Shown piece after piece: positions 1 through 8,200 of a DNA stretch of 36,800 bases. Positions within the stretch are counted from its first letter, which is position 1, and the number at the start of each line of letters is the position of its first letter. This stretch comes from CAIJXV01 sp964497135 (GTDB taxonomy: Bacteria; Verrucomicrobiota; Kiritimatiellia; CAIKKV01; CAIJXV01). A program made the position numbers and the translations under genes. The notes under the pieces are model-generated. The model saw only the letters and a list, made by a program, of their open reading frames with translations, did no database searches and had not been told where the DNA came from. The DNA is taken from contig CAZCDO010000013.1 of assembly GCA_964497135.1 (NCBI GenBank), forward strand, positions 1 through 36,800, read 5' to 3'.

Positions 1-234
1 GATCAACTCGGCATCGCTAATGTCTTCTCGTTCTGGAACATACACCAGAATATGAAAATGGTTGCTGAGGAGGGCATAGGTGAGGATTCGAACCCCGCAA
101 AAGGCTTCGGTCTTGCGCATCAGGCTGCAAAAGACCTCCTTTTCGCGATCCTGCAAGATGAACCGCCGCTCGATGACCCGCGAGATACAATGATAAAACC
201 CCGGCCCATCCGCCTTAATCCGTGGTAAACGCAT
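1..234 (-). mobile_element. REP-associated (RAYT, Y1/HUH) transposase, 3' part beyond window
   Basis: The reverse strand reads an open frame of 78 codons from an ATG at 234 to the window edge, so the C-terminal part is missing. The start reads MRLPRIKADGPGFYHC, typical of the Y1_Tnp/REP-associated transposase family. The HUH metal motif is seen as HFHILVYVP near residue 59. The catalytic tyrosine would lie beyond the window. In this family the enzyme nicks single-stranded DNA at REP hairpins and acts as a housekeeping or domesticated transposase. Its likely substrates are the REP-like hairpin pairs elsewhere in this window, although the match cannot be proved here. A GGGAGG-type ribosome site stands just upstream of the ATG. 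The family is clear; whether the gene is intact is unknown. Confidence 0.85.
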
Positions 235-275
235 AAACCCCTCCCTTTAAACCCCAATCCCCTATCCCGCTTTTC

Positions 276-304
276 CCTATACCCCCAATCCCCGCTTGAG
301 TCAA
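276..304 (-). promoter_or_regulatory. Possible sigma70 promoter of the RAYT gene
   Basis: On the minus strand a TTGACT -35 box (299-304) is separated by 17 bases from TATAGG (276-281). Transcription would start near 269, about 35 bases before the ATG at 234. The -35 is near consensus and the -10 keeps the first four bases. The call rests on motif and spacing only. Confidence 0.4.
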
Positions 305-475
305 TTCGCGATTTCGACTATTAACGTGTCCCTTATCAAAAAGATAAATAGATAATTTAAGATTTAGATTAAAAAAAAGGATGATGATTTTGCCAGATCA
401 ACCTGTTATATTGATCACATACAAATGGGAACTGAAAAGAGAATTCAAAGTTGCCATTGAAATAATTCAATCGCC

Positions 476-1183
476 ATGAAACATCCGTCCCCCATCGTTT
501 TTAGTCTGGCCGGGCTCCTGCTCGCCTTGGGATTGGCGCGCTCTCTTTCAGCCGCCAACGAACCCGATGTCGAAAGGGGGGAATCCATTCCCGCCGTCAT
601 TGCCAAACTCGGCGAACCCGAAGGTCAATTCCAGCAGGGCGGCATCCTCACCTTCTACTACAGCCGGGGCCGGGTGGACTTCACGGATGGAATCGTGGTC
701 AAGTCTTCCCTGGTCTCGTCCGACGAGGCCCGTCAGATCCGACAAACCCGCGAACGCGGCGCGGCGGATCAGCGGCAGAGAGCCCAGGTCGAACAAGACC
801 GGTTGACCCGGGCTGGAGCTATAGAATTGACGAAAAGGCTTCAGGATAAATCCTTTGCCGCACAACCGGCGGAGGCGCGACTGGCGGCCTGGCAGGATTT
901 CAGCCGGCAATACCCCTATACCGATGTTGCGGCGCCGATTACCTCGGTGCTCAAAGAAGTCGAAGGAATCCAACAGAAACGGCGGGCGCAGGAGGAAATT
1001 CCGCGGATCGATCAGCGACTGGCCGAAATCCAAGCGCGTTTCATCCAATTGGACAAGGACTATGCGGCCTCCTTGGCCCATTGGAAACGCAATGAGATCA
1101 CCGCCGAACGACGCAAGCTATCCGCTGAACAAGCCGATCTGAAAAACCGGCGGGGCATACTATCCCCCCCACCGGAACCTTGA
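476..1183 (+). CDS. Secreted coiled-coil protein with SmpA/OmlA-like N-terminal segment, function unknown
   Basis: The 235-residue protein begins with a signal peptide: a basic start, a hydrophobic core around residues 8-22, and an Ala-rich cleavage site near residues 25-27. It is therefore exported to the periplasm or beyond. Residues about 36-77 contain an LGEPEG turn and a later YYSRGRVDF..DGIVV pattern, resembling the small beta domain of SmpA/OmlA (BamE-like) lipoproteins. There is no lipobox. Residues about 78-235 are rich in Glu, Gln, Arg and Ala, predict long helices or coiled coil, and end in a short Pro-rich tail. No good ribosome site precedes the ATG; a 6-bp-arm AT-rich palindrome lies at 456-471 just before it and could mask or mark the leader. 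The gene is convergent with the amidohydrolase at 1218. A structural or envelope-scaffold role is possible but is only inference. Confidence 0.75.
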   Translation: MKHPSPIVFSLAGLLLALGLARSLSAANEPDVERGESIPAVIAKLGEPEGQFQQGGILTFYYSRGRVDFTDGIVVKSSLVSSDEARQIRQTRERGAADQRQRAQVEQDRLTRAGAIELTKRLQDKSFAAQPAEARLAAWQDFSRQYPYTDVAAPITSVLKEVEGIQQKRRAQEEIPRIDQRLAEIQARFIQLDKDYAASLAHWKRNEITAERRKLSAEQADLKNRRGILSPPPEP

Positions 1184-1217
1184 AGAGAAGGAATCCCCCC
1201 CCGTCTACTCCCGGCTT

Positions 1218-2029
1218 CTACCCAACCGTGCATCCGTCGAGAATCCGCCGGGCATTCCCACCCAAAATCTTCGCCCGGCCTTCATCGGTCAAATCGGCGC
1301 CCAGCACTTTCCCGAGTTGGTGTGCAATATTGAAGAATATCATGTCCGACCCCCACACAATCCGGTCGGCCCCCACCTCATCGACCAACCGTCGCACCAT
1401 CCCCCGGGGACTGCGGCTGTAGGCCAGATCGCCATACACATTGGGACATTCCCGGATTAAACTGATATTCGCCGTCACATCTCCGGCGCCGGTATGCGCC
1501 AAAAGGAAAATGGCCGCCGGATATCGCCGGGCCATCCGCCCGATTTGTTGCAGGACCGGAGGATCGCCCCAGGTATGCAACAAAACCGGCAGGTGCCGCC
1601 GATGCGCCAGATCGTAGGCCGGCGCATAGGCGGGAAGATCGTAGGCGTACCCGTTGCTGTTATGCAACTNNNNNNNNNNAACTTGATCCCCATGAATCCC
1701 AGGGCCAGACACCGCTCGGTTTCCTCCCGGACTGCCGCTTCCGATTCGGGATACAGGGCCACATACCCCTGGATCCGCCCCGGACAAGCCCGCATGGCCC
1801 CGAAAATAAAATCATTTCCCGCCCGCACGGCCTCCATCGAGGGCATCATACATCGCATCTCGGAACACGCGATCGACTTCACCCCCAGCCGGTCCAGAGT
1901 CCGGACAACCCCGACCGGATCGTCATCCGGAATCGCAAAATTCACCCGTCCCAAGTGCCCATGCATATCGATAATCTCGAGACCGGACAAGGATTCCCCC
2001 AACCGGGCCTGTTTCATCCATTCATTCAT
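1218..2029 (-). CDS. Amidohydrolase-2 family metal-dependent hydrolase (interrupted by assembly gap)
   Basis: This is a TIM-barrel amidohydrolase of the PF04909 (amidohydrolase 2) type, read leftward. Before the gap the frame shows a DMHGHLG metal-binding strand near the N-terminus. After it come HTWGD, LAHTGAGD and a C-terminal VWGSDM, the usual metal ligands and catalytic Asp. A run of 10 N at 1670-1679 puts the halves in different frames. The flanks share four bases (AACT on the plus strand); collapsing the Ns and the duplicate gives an in-frame GIKLHNS junction and a 265-residue protein, a normal length. The ATG at 2029 overlaps the TGA of the upstream gene (ATGA), so the two are translationally coupled. 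Hydrolase or decarboxylase activity on a small organic substrate is expected; the substrate is unknown. Confidence 0.85.
1670..1679. other. Assembly gap (10 N) inside a coding region
   Basis: Ten undetermined bases lie inside the amidohydrolase gene. Sequence to the left ends in AACT and sequence to the right begins with AACT, so the contigs may simply overlap by four bases and the Ns may be a placeholder rather than missing DNA. Confidence 0.95.
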
Positions 2030-2778
2030 CGGCGAATCCCTCCTATCAGCCGCTCCAGGTTCCCCGCCCCGATCCATCGCTTCGCCTGTTCGTCAATTTC
2101 GGCATACATCAACTGACAGATGGACGATGCCGCCTCGATATCCGGCAAGCCGGTCCCGAACAACAACCGTTCCGGCCCGAGCACCCCCACCAATTGTTCA
2201 ATCCCCCCTCGAACACAATAATTACTGCCGATCGACAAATGGACGTTATCGAACCGGCGCATCAGGGGTAACAGCGATTGTTGGACCCGGTAGTTGGTTT
2301 CGGCGACAATCAAAGGCAGACGGGGAAACCGTCCGGCGATTCCGGCCACCTCCGCCAACCCCACCATCCGCTCCAAACAGAGGACCGGCACACCATGTTC
2401 CTGCAGAGCCCCCAATAAATCATCCGAAGCCCAGTCGCACAACAGCCACCCATCGGTGGCCGGTCGGATCCAAACTGCACCGGCACCCGCGGCCAACGCG
2501 TCGGTCACCTGGGTCGCTTCGTCCGGTGGCTGGGCGCCTCCGGTGGCAAAGACAATCGGACAGGGGATCAGTCGGCCGGCGGAACCCCGACAGGCCGTGT
2601 AAATCATCTCGTTCACATAGAGAGCATCGCCGTAGGCCGCATCGGGTGTAAACCGGACCAACCCATGCTGAATCCGGAAGCGGTCCATTTCCGCCACCAG
2701 ATCATGCGCCGTAAAAGGAACGCCATGGCCGGGCGCCAGGCCCAAGCATCCGCATTGGACATCGAACAACGGTATCAT
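2026..2778 (-). CDS. Amidohydrolase-like protein lacking the usual metal-binding HxH
   Basis: This 250-residue protein is a divergent relative of the gene it overlaps downstream. It has the same size and alternating helix/strand pattern, and a C-terminal block LLFGTGLPD where the partner has IVWGSDM. The N-terminal metal motif is absent: DVQCGCLGL stands where the partner has DMHGHLG. The second metal region reads AETNY instead of AHTGAG. It may therefore be a non-catalytic partner, or an enzyme with altered metal use. The frame opens further upstream (to 2838), but 2778 is preferred because GGGGAG lies six bases before it and the -10 promoter box lies at 2847-2852. It is the first gene of a leftward two-gene unit coupled by an ATGA overlap. 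Confidence 0.75.
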   Translation of the reverse strand: MIPLFDVQCGCLGLAPGHGVPFTAHDLVAEMDRFRIQHGLVRFTPDAAYGDALYVNEMIYTACRGSAGRLIPCPIVFATGGAQPPDEATQVTDALAAGAGAVWIRPATDGWLLCDWASDDLLGALQEHGVPVLCLERMVGLAEVAGIAGRFPRLPLIVAETNYRVQQSLLPLMRRFDNVHLSIGSNYCVRGGIEQLVGVLGPERLLFGTGLPDIEAASSICQLMYAEIDEQAKRWIGAGNLERLIGGIRR

Positions 2779-2784
2779 GAACAT

Positions 2785-2790
2785 CTCCCC
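2785..2790 (-). promoter_or_regulatory. Ribosome-binding site deciding the start at 2778
   Basis: GGGGAG on the minus strand sits six bases before the ATG at 2778. The in-frame ATGs at 2784 and 2838 have no such site at a usable distance, so 2778 was taken as the start. Confidence 0.6.
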
Positions 2791-2846
2791 GATTGATGAC
2801 GGCGACGTTACGGCCTTATCCGAACCCTCCCGTTCCATTGACAGCG

Positions 2847-2875
2847 ATTATACGGCGCAGCCTGAAGCCTCACAA
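2847..2875 (-). promoter_or_regulatory. Strong sigma70-type promoter for the amidohydrolase pair
   Basis: On the minus strand TTGTGA (2870-2875) is followed after exactly 17 bases by TATAAT (2847-2852). Transcription would start near 2840, leaving a leader of about 60 bases before the ATG at 2778. It stands back to back with the rightward promoter of the symporter operon. Confidence 0.6.
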
Positions 2876-2927
2876 TTAAATTAATATAACTACTCAGGTC
2901 TTCGGAGATCACATAAAAAACCGCGTA

Positions 2928-2955
2928 TTGCTTTGGGCAGGCCATTGTGTATAAT
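2928..2955 (+). promoter_or_regulatory. Sigma70-type promoter for the DUF485/symporter/PHP-fusion operon
   Basis: TTGCTT (2928-2933) and a perfect TATAAT (2950-2955) are separated by 16 bases in the divergent intergenic region. Transcription would begin near 2962, about 64 bases before the DUF485 ATG. No regulator gene is adjacent. Confidence 0.5.
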
Positions 2956-3025
2956 AATTAATCGATTACTAAGTGTTAACGCGAAACCTTGGCCAACCAG
3001 CCTCAAAAGCAGGAGTGTAATTGAT

Positions 3026-3319
3026 ATGTTGCATGAACCGGCCGTCCCCGTTGGGAAAGACCCCGCTCAAAACTACAAAATGCGGCTGGGGGTCTGGATG
3101 GTGCTCGCCTATTCCCTGTTTTACGCGGGTTTCGTGGCGATCAACCTGATCCGTCCCCTGCTCATGGAAAAAAATGTGCTGGCCGGATTGAACCTGGCGA
3201 CCGTTTACGGCTTCGCGCTCATCATCGTCGCCCTCCTGCAGGCCCTGATCTATGACGCCCTCTGCCGCGCCCAGGAAAGCAAGCTCGAGAATCCGCCACT
3301 TTCCGGGGAGGGTCGTTAA
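3026..3319 (+). CDS. DUF485 small membrane protein (YjcH-like partner of acetate-type symporter)
   Basis: The 97-residue protein has two predicted membrane helices, around residues 20-42 and 54-78. It shows the DUF485 (PF04341) pattern LFYAGFVAIN followed by GLNLATVYGFALIIVALL. Proteins of this family are nearly always encoded just before an ActP-type solute:sodium symporter, as yjcH is before actP in E. coli; their exact role is not settled. The ATG at 3026 is preceded by AGGAG at 3011-3015, which favours it over upstream in-frame starts. The stop at 3319 is one base from the symporter start, so the two genes are co-transcribed and probably translationally coupled. Confidence 0.85.
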   Translation: MLHEPAVPVGKDPAQNYKMRLGVWMVLAYSLFYAGFVAINLIRPLLMEKNVLAGLNLATVYGFALIIVALLQALIYDALCRAQESKLENPPLSGEGR

Positions 3320-3320
3320 A

Positions 3321-5234
3321 ATGGCCATTTTTGTTTTCCTCGGCTTTGTCCTTTTCGTCTTGGGGCTCTCCTTCTACCTGGGCAATAAAACCAAAACAGC
3401 AAGCGGTTATTATGCCGCCGGCGGCCAGATTCACTGGTCCGTGAATGGCATCGCCTTCGCTGGCGATTATCTCTCGGCCGCCTCCTTCCTCGGCATCTGC
3501 GGCATGATCGCCACCATGGGATACGACGGATTTCTCTACTCGATCGGGTACCTCGCGGGTTGGATCGTCGCCCTGTTTGTTGTGGCCGAACCGATGAAAC
3601 GGCTGGGTAAATACACCTTCACCGACGCCATCGATTCCAAGTATAACTCGCGGGGCATCAAGCTGGCCGCCGCCATCAGTACCCTCGTCGTCTCAGTCTG
3701 TTACCTGATTCCTCAGATGGTCGGCGCCGGGGTTCTGGTTCAGCCCCTCCTCGGTCTGGCCCACCATTGGGGGGTCATCATGGTCGGCGCCATTGTCATC
3801 ACCATCGTCGCCACCGCCGGCATGGCCTCCACCACCTATGTCCAGTTCCTCAAGGGCGCCCTCCTCATCGTCTTCTCCACCGTCCTGGTCGTCGCCGTCT
3901 GCGTGCGCGGATTCAATTCCAAGCCGGATCAGGGGGGCCGCGTCCCGTTCCACGAAAGCGCGACCCTCGCCGCCCAGGGACAGGGTGCGCAACTCACAGT
4001 GACCGAACCCGGTTGGACCGTGGTCGAGGCGCGGGAGATTCCTACCGCCAAGCACACTTTCGCCCGACTGAACAAGGATGGCCAGGAGACCTGGTGGATG
4101 GTGGATCCCACCCCGGAGGGCACCCGCCTCACGGAAATCCAATCCGATGTCACCACCCCCGATGGCCGGCGCCTGATCAACGGGGCACCCGCCTCCAAAA
4201 AGAACAGTCTCCGCCAGATCGGTCATCTGGAAGCCCTTCGCGGAAACACGGACATCCCCCGCGGTTCCGTCTCCCCCACCGCTCTGCTCGCGGGCCTTTC
4301 TGACAAGGATACCCGGATTCAGCGGTGCAAAGAGGCGCGCTTCACCGACGCCGACGGCGCCAAAGTCGTGGCCTACTACCCCGTCACCACCTCCGGCAAT
4401 CTGTTCATGCGCCCGGGCCTCAAATTCAAAGTCCAGGGCTCGCCCCTCGAAAAGTTCGACTTCATCTCCCTGATGCTCGCACTGTTCCTCGGGACCGCGG
4501 CCCTCCCCCACATCCTGATCCGCTATTACACCGTACCCAGTCCTTCCAGCGCCCGAAAATCCACCATCGTGGCCATAGCGGCGATCGGCTTCTTCTATGT
4601 GCTGACCCTCTTCATGGGAGCCGGTGCGGCGATCAACGGCGTCATTAATCCCGCCGACAGCAATATGGCCGCTCCCCTGCTGGCTCGTTCGTTCGGGGAA
4701 CTGCTCTTCTCGGTCATCTCCGCCATTGCCTTTGCCACGGTACTCGGAACCGTCAGCGGCCTGATCGTCGCCGCCTCCGGCGCCGTTGCCCACGACTTTT
4801 GTGATCGCTATCTCAATCTGAAGATGGACGACCGCACCAAGATCCGGGCCGGCAAAATCTCCGCCTTCGTCATCGGGGGCCTCGCCATTGTGCTGGGCAT
4901 TCTCTTCAAAGGCATCAATGTGACATTCCTCGTGGGTCTGGCTTTCGCCGTCGCCGCCTCCGCCAACTTGCCCGCCATCCTGATGCTCCTGTTCTGGAAG
5001 CGGACCACCGCCAAAGGAATTGTCGCCTCCATCATCATGGGCATCGCCGCCTCCCTCCTGCTGATCCTCTTTTCGCCGGAACTCTATAAATTGTATGGCC
5101 TCGATCCCGCTTCCGCGCCCATCCCCTTTAGTAACCCGGGACTGGTCTCGATTCCCCTCAGTTTCATCACGTTGGTCGTCGTCTCCCTGTTGACCCAGCC
5201 CCGGGCAACGGCCGGTAATCCGGCCCCCGCCTGA
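3321..5234 (+). CDS. actP: ActP-like sodium:solute symporter with enlarged central soluble loop
   Basis: This 637-residue SSS-family transporter aligns well with cation/acetate symporter ActP: YYAAGGQIHWSVNGIAFAGD near residues 30-49, SAASFLG at 52-58, YLIPQMVGAG at 128-137 and GTAALPHILIRYYTV at 391-405. It is expected to take up acetate or another small monocarboxylate with Na+; the substrate cannot be told from sequence. Residues about 198-378 form a long non-membrane segment between helices where E. coli ActP has only a few tens of residues. This segment is rich in charged residues and Trp (ETWWMVDP) and contains no motif I recognise. The start at 3321 has GGGGAGGG upstream and lies one base after the DUF485 gene. 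The downstream fusion gene follows after 58 bases. Confidence 0.88.
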   Translation: MAIFVFLGFVLFVLGLSFYLGNKTKTASGYYAAGGQIHWSVNGIAFAGDYLSAASFLGICGMIATMGYDGFLYSIGYLAGWIVALFVVAEPMKRLGKYTFTDAIDSKYNSRGIKLAAAISTLVVSVCYLIPQMVGAGVLVQPLLGLAHHWGVIMVGAIVITIVATAGMASTTYVQFLKGALLIVFSTVLVVAVCVRGFNSKPDQGGRVPFHESATLAAQGQGAQLTVTEPGWTVVEAREIPTAKHTFARLNKDGQETWWMVDPTPEGTRLTEIQSDVTTPDGRRLINGAPASKKNSLRQIGHLEALRGNTDIPRGSVSPTALLAGLSDKDTRIQRCKEARFTDADGAKVVAYYPVTTSGNLFMRPGLKFKVQGSPLEKFDFISLMLALFLGTAALPHILIRYYTVPSPSSARKSTIVAIAAIGFFYVLTLFMGAGAAINGVINPADSNMAAPLLARSFGELLFSVISAIAFATVLGTVSGLIVAASGAVAHDFCDRYLNLKMDDRTKIRAGKISAFVIGGLAIVLGILFKGINVTFLVGLAFAVAASANLPAILMLLFWKRTTAKGIVASIIMGIAASLLLILFSPELYKLYGLDPASAPIPFSNPGLVSIPLSFITLVVVSLLTQPRATAGNPAPA

Positions 5235-5292
5235 TCCATTGCCCGGCGGTGCGGGGACCGATCGACCTCTTTCGAAAACCCGCGGAGCCCCG

Positions 5293-8200
5293 ATGAGCAC
5301 GACGATCCGTGTCGATTTGCATTGTCATTCGAGTTGGAGCGACGGCACCCTCACCCCCGATGCCGTCGCCGATCGACTCGCCCACGATCGGGTCTCCTTT
5401 GCCGCGCTGGTCGACCACGACTCCGTGGACGGGCTGGATGCCTTCCGCAAAAGACTGGCACACCGAAGCATCGGGTTCATTACCGGCGTCGAAATCACCA
5501 CCCAATACCAGGGTAAAGCCGCGCACCTCCTGGCGTACGGATTCAATCCGGATCACCCGGAACTCCGCGCCAACCTCGAAGCCATCCAGCGGAGCCGCGC
5601 GGCCGGGGTCGAAAGCATCGCCGGTTCACTCCAAAATAAACGACGCCACGCGCTCCGGATCGACCTCCCGCTCCTGCCCGGTGCGACCACTGGCCGCATC
5701 GAACTGGCCGACGGCATCGCCCTCATCCACCGGGCCGGAGGACTCGCTTTCCTCGCTCACCCCCTCTTCCTCGAACCCAATCCCGACCGATTCGAATCCC
5801 TTCTTCCCCGCCTTCAAACCCTGGGTCTTGACGGCATTGAGGCCATCTATCCCGCCTTTTCCCCCGAGAACCAGGCCCGCCTCATCGAACTGGCCCGACG
5901 CGGCAATTTGCTCGTCTGCGCCGGAAGCGATTTCCATCACAGCGCCAACCCGACCGCGATCGAAATGCCCGCCGAACTCTGGCAGGCTTTCCGGGACGCC
6001 CTCCTGGCCTGCCCCCGGGGTGCCTTCCAGCCGGCTGAGGATCGGTCCCGCCTCCCTGCGCCCCGCCGTTTAAGCTTCATTTTGCGAATTGTCCTGCCCA
6101 CCGTGACCGCGATGGTTCTTTTCGGTGTGGTCACACTCGATATCATCGTCCCCGCCATCGAGCAATCCCTCCTTGAACGCAAACGCGAAATGATCCGAGA
6201 ACTCGTCAATTCCGCCTGGGGTATTCTCGCCGAAGCCGAACAGGAGGTGCTGACTGGGATCACCCCCCTGGCCCAGGCCCAGCAACTCGCCAAAAAAAGA
6301 ATCGAAACCCTCCGCTATGGCCGCGACGGCAAGGACTATTTCTGGCTCCAGGATCTGCATCCCCGCATCCTGATGCATCCCTACCGGCCAGAATTGAATG
6401 GGCAGGATGTCAGCGATTTCCGCGATCCGCGCGGGGTCCGCATCTTTGTGGAATTCGCCAACCTCGTACGCCGTCAAAACGAGGGCTTCGTCGACTATGT
6501 CTGGCAATGGAAGGATGATCCCCACCGGCTGGTCCCCAAGGAATCCTACATCCGCGGCTTTCAACCTTGGGGGTGGGTCATCGGTACCGGCATGTACACC
6601 GAGGATGTCCGTTCGGAAATCCTTCGGTTCGAGCGGCATCTGGTTCGACTCGCGGCCGGCATCACCATCCTGATCGCCCTGCTCCTGCTCTATGTGATCC
6701 GCCAAAGCCTTCAATCCGAGCGCAAACGTCGCGATGCCGAGGAGAGTCTGCGCGAGTCAACCGATCGCTACCGCGCTTTGGTTGAAGCCGCGACGGAGGG
6801 GATTTTACTGACCGTCGAGGGGCGCTGCCGCTACGCCAACCCCACCTTGTTGCGGCGACTCGGCTATGTCGCATCCGACATCGAGTTGATGGCCCTCGCC
6901 GATATCCTGCCGCGCCAGCCGGACAACGCCCTCGCCTGGGAAACCATCGCCCGGATTCCCTCCGGGGCCGAACGCCCGGACCGCATCGAGGCGGTTTTGC
7001 GCAGTCGGGATGGCCGCCAGTTCGCGGGGCTCCTCGCCCTCAGTCGCATCTCCCTCGCCGGACATGACGGCCTGATTGTTCATGTCCGCGATATCGCACC
7101 CCGCCCATCCGATGTCGTCAACCCCACATCCGGCTCCCACGAATCGAGTTCAGCCCTCCTCGAAGTCGCCACCCATGCCCCGCTCGGCCTCTTCCGCGCC
7201 CGTGCCATCCGGCAGGCCGCCATCCTGGAAATCAATCGCGCCGCGCTCGAACTTTTGCCCGTTCTTGGGGCCGGCGATGCCGATAGCCCCCCCACCCTGG
7301 CCGCCGCTTTTTCAACCCCAGCCGATTTCGAGGACTTCATGCGCCGCCTCGAGCGCGATAGCCGAACCCGCCAACGCCTGCACCGCGCCACCCCCGATGG
7401 ACAGCGGCGAGTGGTGACGCTCGATGCCCACTGGGTTGTCGACGAAACCGGAGCCCCCCGCTTCATTGATGGCTGTGTCGAGGATACCTCCGCCGATGCG
7501 CTCCGGGACGAGGAGCAGGAATCGTTGATCGCGCGATTGCAATCCTCCCTCCTTTATCTTCACGAACCCGTGGAACGCCTCTGTCATCCGGTCACCTTCT
7601 GCTCGCCCGATACCCCCATTCATCAGGTCGCCGCCCTCATGACCGCCCAGGATTCCGAAGCGGCCCTCGTCCGCTCCGAAAACGGCGGTCTGCCCGGCAT
7701 CGTCACCGACCGGATTCTCCGCACCCGTCTGGTCGCGGAGGCGATCCCCGCCGACCAGCCGATCCGCCGGGTTCTGCGGGAATCGGTGATCACCATTCCC
7801 CGCCACGCCCAGGTGTATGAGGCCCTGCTCCTGATGCAGGAGAAAGGGGTAGAGCATCTGGCGGTAACCGATGACGAAAACACCCTGATCGGCCTGATCC
7901 ACAGCCGGGATATCCTGCACCTGCACAGTAGCGAAGCCGCGCTTCTCACCGATAAAATCGCCCATGCCGAGACCGCGGAAGAGGCCATCCGCTGGTGTCG
8001 CAGGGCTCCCCTGCTCGCAAAGTCCCTGTTGGACAGCGGAGCCCACACGCGCCAGATCACCCGGTTGATCTCCGCCGTCTGCGATGCGGCCACCGTGCGA
8101 TTCATCGAACTGGCCGGTCAGGAACTGGGCTCCGCCCCCGGTCCTTTCGTGTTTCTGGCTCTCGGAAGCCAGGGCCGGCAGGAGATGACCCTTTTCGCCG

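Noticed and set aside
1218..2029. Amidohydrolase as a frameshifted pseudogene
   Set aside because: The frame change coincides exactly with the 10-N gap and is repaired by collapsing the four-base overlap.
1494..2651. 385-codon plus-strand frame running through the N gap
   Set aside because: It is antisense to both amidohydrolase genes, crosses the gap by chance and is rich in Pro/Arg without a fold pattern.
3693..5300. 535-codon open frame on the minus strand opposite the symporter
   Set aside because: It lies antisense to a clearly recognised transporter, is full of Gly/Asp runs with no protein pattern, and arises because GC-rich codons suppress stops in the opposite frame.
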